From contig CASFNB010000012.1 in assembly GCA_949295915.1 (NCBI GenBank), forward strand, positions 1 through 43,281: 43,281 nt of DNA, written 5' to 3'. Shown here piece by piece: positions 34,135-42,881 of the stretch. The stretch's first letter is position 1, and every line of letters starts with the position of its first letter. The stretch is from an uncultured Pseudomonadota bacterium. Its GTDB lineage: Bacteria > Pseudomonadota > Alphaproteobacteria > RF32 > CAG-239. A program made the translations under genes and the position numbers. The notes beneath the pieces were generated by a model. The model was not told the origin of the DNA and made no database searches. It saw only the letters and a program-made list of their open reading frames with translations.

Positions 34135-34785
34135 TTATTTCTCAGCTTTCTTTTTGAGATTGATTTTGCTTTCTTCCCCTTTTATCAAACGTACGATGTT
34201 GCTCTTGTGGCGATAAAGCACGAGCAAAGCAATCGCGGTGTAAAAAATGGCATAAACCGGAGAGGTTAAGAAGAAGGCAAAAAGCGGAACCAAAACCGCG
34301 GCGGTAATTGCGGAAAGAGAAGAATATTTAAATGTAAAAGCCATAATGAGCCATGTTGCCAAAGCAAGCAAGGCAACAGGCCAAGACGTGGCAAGAATAA
34401 AACCGAATGTGGAGGCAACGCCTTTACCGCCTTTGAACTTGAGCCAAATCGGAAAATTGTGCCCCAACACACCGCAAGTACCGGCAATAAGTTCGGCAAT
34501 AATATTACTTTCTGTGTACCAGCCGAGAAAGACCACCGGTTGCGGATTAACTAAAATATATGCCAAGTAGGCGGCAATACCGGCTTTGGAAGCATCGAGC
34601 AAAACGGTCAGAAGAGCCAAATCTTTACGACCGGTGCGTAAAACATTGGTCGCACCGATGTTACCGGAACCGATTTTGCGAATATCACCCAAACCTGCCA
34701 TGCGGGTTAAAACCAAACCAAACGGGACTGAGCCTAAAAGATAGCCGCCTAATCCGGCCAAAACAAAAATCATGGAAATACTCAT
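34135..34785 (-). CDS. plsY: Acyl-phosphate:glycerol-3-phosphate acyltransferase
   Basis: The 216-residue inner-membrane protein has the three PlsY motifs: GSVPFGLVLTR, GSGNIGATNVLR and FKGGKGVASTFG. It makes lysophosphatidate from acyl phosphate and glycerol-3-phosphate, the first step of phospholipid synthesis. It leads the minus-strand plsY-dprA-topA unit, divergent from pyrH across 184 nt. Confidence 0.95.
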   Translation of the reverse strand: MSISMIFVLAGLGGYLLGSVPFGLVLTRMAGLGDIRKIGSGNIGATNVLRTGRKDLALLTVLLDASKAGIAAYLAYILVNPQPVVFLGWYTESNIIAELIAGTCGVLGHNFPIWLKFKGGKGVASTFGFILATSWPVALLALATWLIMAFTFKYSSLSAITAAVLVPLFAFFLTSPVYAIFYTAIALLVLYRHKSNIVRLIKGEESKINLKKKAEK

Positions 34786-34911
34786 AAGACCAAACTTTCA
34801 AAAGATTAAAAACTGTTTTTAGTATTTAGCATAAGCGACTAATCTTGCAACTTTATTTTTTTTAGGCTGTTTATTTTATGTATTTTTCTAAGCAAAAGTT
34901 GAAAAATATAG

Positions 34912-34939
34912 ATGACAAAGCAATTTATTCCGTTATTAT
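34912..34939 (+). promoter_or_regulatory. Candidate promoter of the pyrH-fabZ cluster
   Basis: ATGACA (34912-34917), a 16-nt spacer and TATTAT (34934-34939) lie 30 nt before the pyrH ATG, which is preceded by AAGGGGAA. It is the best match in the 184-nt intergenic region. Apart from it I see nothing else there. Confidence 0.45.
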
Positions 34940-34969
34940 TGGAGAAAATTATAAGGGGAATTTGGCCAA

Positions 34970-35680
34970 ATGAAACCTATATATAAAAGAATAATGCTCA
35001 AGCTCTCGGGCGAAGGTCTGATGGGCGACAAAGAATTCGGAATGTCTCCCGAGGTGATAGACGCACTGGCACACCAGATTAAAACGGTGTATGAGGCTGG
35101 TGTTGAAATTTGCGTTGTTGTCGGTGGCGGTAATATCTTCAGAGGTGCTAAGGAAGCCTCTAAAGGTATGAACCGCACGGTTGCCGACCATGTCGGTATG
35201 CTGGCAACGGTTATGAACGCACTCTATATTCAAAATGCGCTGGAAAAAATAGATGTTCCGGCTCGCGTTTTGTCCGGATTAAACATTCCCGAAGTTTGTG
35301 AACACTATATTTATCGCCGTGCATTAAGACATTTAGAGAAAAAACGCGTCGTCATTTTTGCTGCCGGAACCGGAAATCCGTATTTTACCACCGATACCGG
35401 CGCGGCATTACGTGCATCGGAAATGCAGTGTGATGTTATTTTCAAATCCACCCAAGTTGACGGCGTTTACGATTCTGATCCTAAAACCAATCCCAATGCC
35501 AAAAGATTCGATACAATATCTTTTGATGAAGTTATCGAGAAACAGTTGAAGGTAATGGATATTACGGCGGTCGCATTGGCTAAAGAAAATAATATTCCGA
35601 TTGTGGTTTTTGCGCAAAGAGGTGAAGATTCCCTCGCCAAAGCCGTATCGGGAGAAGGAAGTTTTACAATTATCAAATAA
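34970..35680 (+). CDS. pyrH: UMP kinase
   Basis: The 236-residue amino-acid-kinase fold protein has [12 protein letters not shown] at the N-terminus, [11 protein letters not shown], and [20 protein letters not shown]. It phosphorylates UMP to UDP. It is the first gene of the large plus-strand envelope cluster, followed by frr after 11 nt. Confidence 0.96.
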   Translation: MKPIYKRIMLKLSGEGLMGDKEFGMSPEVIDALAHQIKTVYEAGVEICVVVGGGNIFRGAKEASKGMNRTVADHVGMLATVMNALYIQNALEKIDVPARVLSGLNIPEVCEHYIYRRALRHLEKKRVVIFAAGTGNPYFTTDTGAALRASEMQCDVIFKSTQVDGVYDSDPKTNPNAKRFDTISFDEVIEKQLKVMDITAVALAKENNIPIVVFAQRGEDSLAKAVSGEGSFTIIK

Positions 35681-35691
35681 AGAGGTTATCT

Positions 35692-36255
35692 ATGACAGAT
35701 TATAATGAAATTAAAAATGATGCTAAAACCAGAATGGAAAAGAGCTTTGAATCTTTGAAAGCTGATTTTGGCGGTTTGCGTGCCGGCCGTGCGCATGCCA
35801 GCTTGCTCGATGGTATCACCGTTGAAGCTTATGGCTCACCCACCCCGCTATCACAAGTCGGAACCGTTAGCGTTCCCGATGCACGCACTTTGTCTGTAAG
35901 TGTTTGGGATAAAGGTTTGGCAAAAGCTGTTGAAAAAGCCATTCGTGAATCTGATTTAGGTTTGAACCCCGTATCCGACGGACAACTCATTCGTATTCCG
36001 ATTCCCCCATTGAGTGAAGAACGTCGTAAAGAGTTGGTCAAAGTTGCCGGCAAATATGCCGAGCAAGGCAAAGTTGCCGTCAGAAACGTTCGTCGTGATG
36101 CTTTGGATGGTATTAAAAAACTCAAAAAAGATAACGCCATTTCGGAAGATGAAGAGAAAAAATATGAAAACGAAATTCAGAAATTGACCGATGAAACCAT
36201 CAAAAAAATTGAAGATGAATTAGCTCGCAAAGAAAAAGACATTATGCAAGTGTAG
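35692..36255 (+). CDS. frr: Ribosome recycling factor
   Basis: The 187-residue protein has the RRF signature [20 protein letters not shown], then [34 protein letters not shown] and a C-terminal long helix. It releases ribosomes after termination together with EF-G. Gene order pyrH-frr-uppS is conserved. Confidence 0.97.
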   Translation: MTDYNEIKNDAKTRMEKSFESLKADFGGLRAGRAHASLLDGITVEAYGSPTPLSQVGTVSVPDARTLSVSVWDKGLAKAVEKAIRESDLGLNPVSDGQLIRIPIPPLSEERRKELVKVAGKYAEQGKVAVRNVRRDALDGIKKLKKDNAISEDEEKKYENEIQKLTDETIKKIEDELARKEKDIMQV

Positions 36256-36286
36256 TTAATCAACAGACAATTAAAGGTTATTTGTT

Positions 36287-37006
36287 TTGAGTAGTGAAGA
36301 AAATAGGTTAGAGCACATTGCTATCATTATGGATGGTAATGGTCGCTGGGCAAAGAAAAGAGGCTTGCCAAGAACTATGGGGCATAGAAAAGGTGCCGAA
36401 GTTGTCAAAGAAATCTGCAAAGCGGCAGAAAAAGCCGGTATCAAATATTTGACATTATATGCCTTTTCTACCGAAAACTGGAAGCGCTCAGAAGATGAAG
36501 TTTCTGCATTGATGGACTTGTTACGCCAATATCTGAAATCAGATTTGCAAGAATTGCAAGAGCGAGGAGTTTGTATCCGTTTTATTGGTGAAAGACAAAT
36601 GCTGGCTCCGGATATTGTTGACAATATGGGCAAGTTGGAAGAGCAAACGGCAGTCAATGATAAGATGACATTGTGCATTGCTTTGAGTTACGGTTCCAGA
36701 CAAGAAATCATCCATGCAGCCCGTCGTCTTGCCCTGTTGGCAAAAAGAGGGGATATCGCAATAGATGATATTGATGAAAAATTGTTTTCGGATATGCTCT
36801 ATACCAAAGATATTCCTGATCCCGATATTTTGATTCGCACCAGCGGCGAACAACGCATCAGCAATTATCTGTTGTGGCAACTGGCTTACACCGAGTTTTT
36901 CTTTACCGACGTTTTGTGGCCGGATTTTAATGAAAAATTGTTGCTTGAGATTATAGATTCCTACAAATCAAGGGAGAGAAGATATGGAAAAATCAAAGCT
37001 GAATAA
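36287..37006 (+). CDS. uppS: Undecaprenyl diphosphate synthase
   Basis: The 239-residue cis-prenyltransferase has IIMDGNGRWAKKRG (catalytic Asp16), YAFSTENWKR and RTSGEQRISNYLLWQLAYTE. It makes the C55 carrier for peptidoglycan and other polymers. Translation starts at TTG (36287), with AAAGG 9 nt upstream; no in-frame ATG occurs before the catalytic Met-Asp. It overlaps cdsA by 23 nt. Confidence 0.95.
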   Translation: MSSEENRLEHIAIIMDGNGRWAKKRGLPRTMGHRKGAEVVKEICKAAEKAGIKYLTLYAFSTENWKRSEDEVSALMDLLRQYLKSDLQELQERGVCIRFIGERQMLAPDIVDNMGKLEEQTAVNDKMTLCIALSYGSRQEIIHAARRLALLAKRGDIAIDDIDEKLFSDMLYTKDIPDPDILIRTSGEQRISNYLLWQLAYTEFFFTDVLWPDFNEKLLLEIIDSYKSRERRYGKIKAE

Positions 37007-37775
37007 AATTGTAAAAAGAGTTGTCACGGCTCTTATCATGATTCCGATTGTTATCGGAGCTTTATACGTCGGCTTTCCCTATCTGCATTTGGGAGCCTTA
37101 ATCTTTGGCGGCTTGATGGCTTGGGAATGGTCAACCATGATTCCCAACAAAAATGCCGTTGTTTATGCCGTAACCTATAGTTTGTGTATCGTTAGTGCCA
37201 TTGTTTTCCCCTCAGCATTGGGAATTGCATTGTTGACATTAGGCTCGGCATTTTTTATCTGCTTTAAGGCAAAAAAAGAAAATCATCGTGGCTTGCTGAC
37301 ATTGGGCGTTTTTTATATCACTATCGGATTCGGATCTGTCGTTTGGTTGTATAATACGGTTGGTTTTGTTGATACTTTATGGTTCTTGTTGATGGTTTGG
37401 AGTGTTGATACCGGAGGTTATATTTTCGGTACCACCATTAAAGGTCCGAAATTGGCTCCCAAAATCAGCCCGAACAAAACTTGGGCGGGTTTAATCGGCG
37501 GTGCCTTATTGTCTGTTGTTGTCAGCATCATTTATTGTCAAATGTTCAGCTCTCAAGACCATATAGTTTTCTATGCTGTTTTGGGTGGTATTATAGCCGT
37601 TGTTGCACAAATCGGTGATTTGGTTGAATCTCACATCAAACGCAGCTTGAATATCAAAGATTCAAGCAACCTTATCCCCGGACACGGCGGTGCTTTTGAC
37701 AGAGTAGATGGTCTGATTTTTGCTGCACCGTTAGTCTTTTTGTTGTTCAAATATGCAGTTTCTTTTGGGATGTAA
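36984..37775 (+). CDS. cdsA: Phosphatidate cytidylyltransferase
   Basis: The 263-residue protein has about seven transmembrane helices and the CdsA signature near the C-terminus (SLNIKDSSNLIPGHGG, then FDRVDG). SVDTGGYIFGTTIKGPKLAP and SPNKTWAG are also typical. It makes CDP-diacylglycerol from phosphatidate and CTP. It overlaps uppS by 23 nt and is followed only 6 nt later by rseP; dxr, which often lies between them in proteobacteria, is not present. Confidence 0.95.
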   Translation: MEKSKLNKIVKRVVTALIMIPIVIGALYVGFPYLHLGALIFGGLMAWEWSTMIPNKNAVVYAVTYSLCIVSAIVFPSALGIALLTLGSAFFICFKAKKENHRGLLTLGVFYITIGFGSVVWLYNTVGFVDTLWFLLMVWSVDTGGYIFGTTIKGPKLAPKISPNKTWAGLIGGALLSVVVSIIYCQMFSSQDHIVFYAVLGGIIAVVAQIGDLVESHIKRSLNIKDSSNLIPGHGGAFDRVDGLIFAAPLVFLLFKYAVSFGM

Positions 37776-37781
37776 GTTAAA

Positions 37782-38921
37782 ATGGATTGGTTGATAAATA
37801 CGCTGTATTACATTGTACCTTTTATTGTTCTTCTCGGCATATTGGTTTTTGTGCATGAGTTTGGACATTATCTAATGGCCAAATTATCAGGTGTTCAGGT
37901 TGAGGCTTTTTCTATTGGTTTTGGTAAACAATTATGGGGCTTTACCGATAAATCCGGTACGCGCTGGAAAATAAGTGCGATTCCTTTGGGCGGATATTGC
38001 CAATTTTTGGGCGATGCCGATGCTTCAAGTTCTACCTCAGATACCAAAGAATTGACGGAAGAACAAAAGAAAAAAGCATTTCCGTATCAATCTCCGATAA
38101 AAAAATTGCTGATTTCGATAGCCGGTCCGGCAGCAAACTATATCTTTGCTATTTTGATTTTTGCCGGCATTTTTTTCTTTTTGGGTAAGATTGATTTTCC
38201 TGCCGTTGTCGGCGAGGTCATCAAAGGCGGCGCAGCAGAGAAAGCCGGTATTATTGCCAAAGATAAAATCTTAAAAATCAATGGCAACGCGGTAGAGGGT
38301 TTTGAAGACGTTAGACGCGAAATTGAGCTCAACACCAACGAGAAAGTTTCGGTAGAATTGGAACGTGACGGCAAGATTATTAACTTGTCTTTCCCTCTGA
38401 GTTTATTGACGCCGGAATTATCTGAAGGAGCTTCGCAAGAAGAAGCAAAACCCAAAATGATGTTAGGGATTCGTTCGGTTAATATCTTTGAAATTAAAAA
38501 TGAAAAAATCGGTCTGGGAGAAGCTTTATGGGAAGCGACTAAAGAAGTTTGGAAAGTAACGGATGTTACTTTGCGTGGCATTGGTCAAATGTTTTCCGGA
38601 CAAAGAAGCTCGGAAGAAGTCGGCGGTGTAATCCGTATTGCCGAAATGTCGGGTGATATTACCAAAGATCAGGGCGTTTTAAGTTTATTAATGTTTATGG
38701 CTTTACTCTCTGTTAATCTTGGCTTGATAAACTTATTCCCGATTCCGCTTCTTGACGGTGGACATGTGGTTATTTATTTGATAGAAATGATTTTCGGAAA
38801 AGAAATAAATGACAAAGTAAAAGATGGCTTATTTAAATTAGGCTTTACATTGCTCATTTCTTTGATGATATTTGCAACATGGAATGATATTGTTCGTCTG
38901 GTACACAGATGGTTCGCTTAA
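37782..38921 (+). CDS. rseP: RseP-type intramembrane zinc metalloprotease
   Basis: The 379-residue site-2 protease has HEFGH in the first membrane helix (25-29) and LLDGGH near residue 325 (third zinc ligand). One PDZ domain (about 140-225, GGAAEKAGIIAKDKILKING) lies between them. RseP family members cleave anti-sigma factors and signal-peptide remnants within the inner membrane. It sits next to bamA as usual. Confidence 0.95.
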   Translation: MDWLINTLYYIVPFIVLLGILVFVHEFGHYLMAKLSGVQVEAFSIGFGKQLWGFTDKSGTRWKISAIPLGGYCQFLGDADASSSTSDTKELTEEQKKKAFPYQSPIKKLLISIAGPAANYIFAILIFAGIFFFLGKIDFPAVVGEVIKGGAAEKAGIIAKDKILKINGNAVEGFEDVRREIELNTNEKVSVELERDGKIINLSFPLSLLTPELSEGASQEEAKPKMMLGIRSVNIFEIKNEKIGLGEALWEATKEVWKVTDVTLRGIGQMFSGQRSSEEVGGVIRIAEMSGDITKDQGVLSLLMFMALLSVNLGLINLFPIPLLDGGHVVIYLIEMIFGKEINDKVKDGLFKLGFTLLISLMIFATWNDIVRLVHRWFA

Positions 38922-38946
38922 AAATTTTTGTGTAAGGAAAACATAA

Positions 38947-41211
38947 ATGAAAAAAGTAGGACTTTATACACTCGGTTTAACAATGCTATTGGCAGGACAA
39001 GCCAAAGCAGATGAAATTTATGTCCGAAATGTTGAGGTTGAAGGGTTAAGACGAGTAGAAGTTGATACCGTATTATCATATATAAATGTGCCGACGGGAC
39101 AAAATGTTTCTCAAGAAAAACTGGATGAGTCTTTAAAACAACTATATAATACCGGCTTATTTACCGATGTAATATTTGATGTTAAAAATGATGGCTTGTT
39201 GACAATCCGTGTTGTTGAAAACCCGATCGTCAATAAACGCTATTTTGATGGAAATGATAAAGTCGGTGAAGAAATGTTATCTAAAGAAGTTTCTTTAGAT
39301 TCAGGTTCGATTTATGACCGAGCCAAAGTACAAGAAGATGTCCAACGCATTTTGGAGGTTTATAAAAGAACCGGTCGTTATGCAACCTCTGTTACACCGA
39401 AAATCATCAAAAGAGATCAAAATCGCGTTGATTTGATTTATGAAATTGACGAAGGTCCTTTAGCAAACATTACCAAAATTAACTTTGTTGGTAATAAGCA
39501 CTATTCTGATGATGACTTGGCAAATGCCATCATGAGTAAAGAAAGCCGTTGGTATCGTATCTTTTCCAGTTCGGAAACTTATGATGCCGATAAGAGCAAT
39601 TATGATAAAGAATTGTTAAGACGTTTTTATCTGAAACGTGGTTATGCCGATTTCCGAGTAACTTCAGCCGTTGCCGAATTGAGTCCGGATAAAACTTCTT
39701 TTGTTTTGAACTATGTTTTGGATGAAGGCAAGCGTTATCAAGTTGCCGATATTCAAATTACATCTGAAATTAAAGATGTAAATGTTGCCGATATGTATTC
39801 ACTTGTCAATCTGAACGTTGGCGATTGGTATAATGACACCAAAGTAGATTCCAGTGTGTCAGCCATTACGGAAGAACTCGGTAAACAGGGATTTGCTTTT
39901 GTAGACGTTGTTCCCGATTTGCAAATGGATACGCAAAACGGTAAAATGAAAATTACGTTCCAAATCAAAGAAGGAGAACGTGTATTTGTAAACCGCATCA
40001 ATATTAAAGGCAATACCAGAACCCATGATGAAGTTATCCGTCGTGAGTTCAGAATAGACGAGGGCGATGCCTTTAACGTTTCCAAGATTAAAGCATCTCG
40101 TAAGAATGTTGAAAACTTGAACTATTTTAGCAAAGTTGACGTAAAAACTGTTCCGACGGATGCAAACCGTGCCGATATTGATGTTGAAGTTGAAGAAAAA
40201 TCAACCGGCTACTTTAATGTTGGTGTCGGCTACTCAACCGTTAACGGTATGTTGTTCAGAACGGGTGTTACCGAAAACAACTTCCGCGGTATGGGACAAC
40301 AATTAGGTTTAGATGTCGGCATTTCTCAGCGTACGCAAGAATATGACATCAGTTTTACCGAACCCTATTTCATGAACAGAAACTTAACTGCCGGTGTCGA
40401 TTTATTCCGTACCGAAGAAGATTATCAAGATTATGGTTCTTATGACACGAGCAGTACCGGCGGTCGTTTGCGTTTGGGTTGGAGATACACCGATGATCTG
40501 TCTCAATATGTTCGTTATACCTATAAACAAGATGAAATTGACAATGTTGATTCTGATGCTTCTCACTATATTAAAGAAGAAGCCGGTTCGTATGACGCAT
40601 CAGTAATCGGTCAAACAATCATTTATGATAAACGCGACAGTGCCATCAATCCGAAAGAAGGATATTATATTTCTTTCGGCAATGACGTTGCCGGCGCCGG
40701 AGGCGATGAAAAATATGCTAAGTTTGATACCAAACTTTATAAATATTATACCATTGCCGATGATTATACCTTCAAGTTGTTCACTCAAGCCGGCTATATT
40801 TTTGGCTACGGTGGTGAGGATGTTCGTTTGTTCAACCGATATAATTTAGGCGGTTCAACCTTAAGAGGTTTTGATACGGCAGGTATAGGTGCCAGAGATA
40901 AAAATACCGGAGATGCTTTGGGTGGTAACTGGATGATTTACTCAGGTGCCGAAGTATCATTCCCGATAGGTTTGGATGAAGTCGGTATCCGTGGTCGTAC
41001 CTTTGCCGATATGGGTATTTTGGGCAAGCCGGATGGTATTAGTGGTGCCGATGATGTTGAATATTCTTCAACACCGCGTGTTGCCGCAGGTTTTGGTTTC
41101 CAATGGTTATCGCCGATGGGACAAATTGATGTGGATATTGCCTTCCCGATTGTGAAGGAAGATTATGATGAAACCCAAGTATTCCGTCTGAATTTTGGTA
41201 CCAGACTATAA
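38947..41211 (+). CDS. bamA: Outer membrane protein assembly factor BamA
   Basis: The 754-residue protein has a signal peptide (QAKA cleavage), five POTRA domains (about 24-420) and a C-terminal 16-stranded barrel (about 425-754) with VAGAGGDEKYAKFD and the GGSTLRGFDTAGIGAR loop bearing the conserved RGF. It inserts beta-barrel proteins into the outer membrane. The last strand ends FRLNFGTRL, so the terminal residue is Leu where most barrels have Phe or Trp. Confidence 0.96.
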   Translation: MKKVGLYTLGLTMLLAGQAKADEIYVRNVEVEGLRRVEVDTVLSYINVPTGQNVSQEKLDESLKQLYNTGLFTDVIFDVKNDGLLTIRVVENPIVNKRYFDGNDKVGEEMLSKEVSLDSGSIYDRAKVQEDVQRILEVYKRTGRYATSVTPKIIKRDQNRVDLIYEIDEGPLANITKINFVGNKHYSDDDLANAIMSKESRWYRIFSSSETYDADKSNYDKELLRRFYLKRGYADFRVTSAVAELSPDKTSFVLNYVLDEGKRYQVADIQITSEIKDVNVADMYSLVNLNVGDWYNDTKVDSSVSAITEELGKQGFAFVDVVPDLQMDTQNGKMKITFQIKEGERVFVNRINIKGNTRTHDEVIRREFRIDEGDAFNVSKIKASRKNVENLNYFSKVDVKTVPTDANRADIDVEVEEKSTGYFNVGVGYSTVNGMLFRTGVTENNFRGMGQQLGLDVGISQRTQEYDISFTEPYFMNRNLTAGVDLFRTEEDYQDYGSYDTSSTGGRLRLGWRYTDDLSQYVRYTYKQDEIDNVDSDASHYIKEEAGSYDASVIGQTIIYDKRDSAINPKEGYYISFGNDVAGAGGDEKYAKFDTKLYKYYTIADDYTFKLFTQAGYIFGYGGEDVRLFNRYNLGGSTLRGFDTAGIGARDKNTGDALGGNWMIYSGAEVSFPIGLDEVGIRGRTFADMGILGKPDGISGADDVEYSSTPRVAAGFGFQWLSPMGQIDVDIAFPIVKEDYDETQVFRLNFGTRL

Positions 41212-41220
41212 TAATGCGTC

Positions 41221-41249
41221 AAGCAGAGGAGGGAAACTTCCTCTGTTTT
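41221..41249 (+). promoter_or_regulatory. Intercistronic hairpin between bamA and lpxD
   Basis: The stem CAGAGGA/TCCTCTG (41224-41230 with 41239-41245), extended by A-T and G-T pairs, is followed by TTTTG. It could be a weak terminator or attenuator setting lpxD-fabZ expression below bamA, or an mRNA end-stabiliser. lpxD has its own AGAGAGGA further on. Confidence 0.5.
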
Positions 41250-41266
41250 GATAAAAGAGAGGAACA

Positions 41267-42283
41267 ATGGTAGATACAACATTTTTTAAAAACAATGGTC
41301 CGATGAAATTATCGGATATTGCAAAAATTTGCGATGCCGAGCTGAAGGATATGAGCAAGTCTGAAATATCCATTTCAAATATTGCCACAATGGGCAAAGC
41401 GGCAGAAGGGGAAATTTGTTTTTTCTATGATAAAAAAGCAAAAGCCAAAGCAGCAGAAATAAAAGCATCGGCGTGTGTTACAACGCCGGAATTAGCCGAT
41501 TGCATTCCGCAAAATGTGGTTATTTTGGTTACGGCAAATCCCAAAATGGCATTTTTGCAGTTGAATAAAAAGTTTTATTCTGAAATCAGTAACAGACGTG
41601 AAATTTCGCGGACGGCAATCATTGCTCCTTCTGTCAAAATCGGTGAAAATACTTTTATCGGTGAACATGTTGTGATAGAAGAAAATGTAGAAATAGGAAA
41701 TAATTGCTACATTGAGCATAATGCGGTTATCAGTCGAGGTTGCAAAATCGGAAACAATTGCCGCATCGGCGCCAATGCTTCAATAGCATATACCATTATG
41801 GGAAATGATTGCTATATTTATGCCGGCGCCAGAATTGGACAAGATGGTTTTGGTTTTATGGTTGTCAACGGCAAGCATGAAAGAATACCCCAATTAGGTA
41901 GAGTAATTATCGGTAATGATGTTGAAATTGCCGCCAACACATGTGTCGATAGGGGGGCTTTGGATGATACGGTCATCGGAGATGGTTGCCGTATTGATAA
42001 CTTGGTGCAAGTCGCTCATAACGATAAATTGGGCAGAGGTTGCGTCATTGTTTCTCAAACAGGTATTGCCGGTAGTTGTACTTTTGGCGATTATGTCGTT
42101 TGCGGAGGACAATCAGGTTTTGCCGATCACTTGAATATCGGAAGCGGCGCGCAAATCGGAGCACAATCCGGTTTGATGAGAGATGTAGAACCGGGCGCAA
42201 TCGTGATGGGCTATCCGGCAGTGCCGATTAAAGAGTTTATGCGTCAGGTTGCTTGCGTACAAAAGCTAACCAAAAATAAATAA
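41267..42283 (+). CDS. lpxD: UDP-3-O-(3-hydroxyacyl)glucosamine N-acyltransferase
   Basis: The 338-residue protein has an N-terminal uridine-binding domain and then a left-handed beta-helix of hexapeptide repeats ([20 protein letters not shown]). The catalytic His is in [10 protein letters not shown] (about residue 250), and [19 protein letters not shown] follows. It adds the second 3-hydroxyacyl chain in lipid A synthesis. It lies 55 nt after bamA. Confidence 0.95.
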   Translation: MVDTTFFKNNGPMKLSDIAKICDAELKDMSKSEISISNIATMGKAAEGEICFFYDKKAKAKAAEIKASACVTTPELADCIPQNVVILVTANPKMAFLQLNKKFYSEISNRREISRTAIIAPSVKIGENTFIGEHVVIEENVEIGNNCYIEHNAVISRGCKIGNNCRIGANASIAYTIMGNDCYIYAGARIGQDGFGFMVVNGKHERIPQLGRVIIGNDVEIAANTCVDRGALDDTVIGDGCRIDNLVQVAHNDKLGRGCVIVSQTGIAGSCTFGDYVVCGGQSGFADHLNIGSGAQIGAQSGLMRDVEPGAIVMGYPAVPIKEFMRQVACVQKLTKNK

Positions 42284-42317
42284 GCAAATTTTTTTTAATA
42301 AGATAAGGAAAAATAAA

Positions 42318-42770
42318 ATGTCAGAAACAAAAGTTTATAATATTGAAGAAATAATGAAAATGTTGCCGCACCGTTATCCGTTCTTGTTGGTTGACAGATT
42401 ATATGTAGAAGAACCCGGCGTAAAAGGTTATGGTATAAAAAACGTAACAATGAATGAAGAATTTTTCCAAGGTCACTTCCCCGGAAATCCGGTAATGCCT
42501 GGTGTGTTGCAAATTGAAGCCATGGCTCAAACAGCGGGAGCAATGGTTATTGCATCATTTGAAAATTATGCTGAAGAAAAACATGGTGTATATTTTATGT
42601 CCATTGATGGTGTAAAATTCCGCAAAATGGTAAAGCCGGGTGATCGTTTGGAAATGCACGTCGAGAAGATTAAAGAACGTCGCAATGTTTTTGTTTTCAA
42701 AGGACAAAGCATGGTAGATGGTCAAGTTGTCAGCGAAGCTGAATTTACCGCAATGTTAGCTGATAAATAA
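42318..42770 (+). CDS. fabZ: 3-hydroxyacyl-ACP dehydratase
   Basis: The 150-residue hotdog-fold protein has LPHRYPFLLVDR and FFQGHFPGNPVMPGVLQIEA, with catalytic His53 and Glu67. It dehydrates 3-hydroxyacyl-ACP in fatty acid elongation and competes with the lipid A pathway for substrate. It closes the cluster: a terminator follows, and lpxA, which normally comes next, is absent. Confidence 0.96.
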   Translation: MSETKVYNIEEIMKMLPHRYPFLLVDRLYVEEPGVKGYGIKNVTMNEEFFQGHFPGNPVMPGVLQIEAMAQTAGAMVIASFENYAEEKHGVYFMSIDGVKFRKMVKPGDRLEMHVEKIKERRNVFVFKGQSMVDGQVVSEAEFTAMLADK

Positions 42771-42780
42771 GATATTAATT

Positions 42781-42819
42781 AAAAAAAAGAGTGCGGAAAT
42801 ATTCTACACTCTTTTTTTT
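42781..42819 (+). terminator. Terminator after fabZ
   Basis: AAAAAAGAGTG pairs with CACTCTTTTTT around an imperfect loop and ends in a run of T, 10 nt after the fabZ stop. Confidence 0.85.
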
Positions 42820-42840
42820 ATACGCATTCACAGAAATCAA

Positions 42841-42879
42841 AAAAAAGTCAATGTTTGGAAAAACATTGACTTTTTTTTT
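42841..42879. terminator. Bidirectional terminator before the right-edge Cys-rich gene
   Basis: The 11-bp stem AGTCAATGTTT/AAACATTGACT (42846-42856 with 42861-42871) is flanked by six A on the left and eight T on the right. It ends the minus-strand Cys-rich gene just past its stop at 42882 and backs up the fabZ terminator on the plus strand. Confidence 0.92.
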
Positions 42880-42881
42880 GA

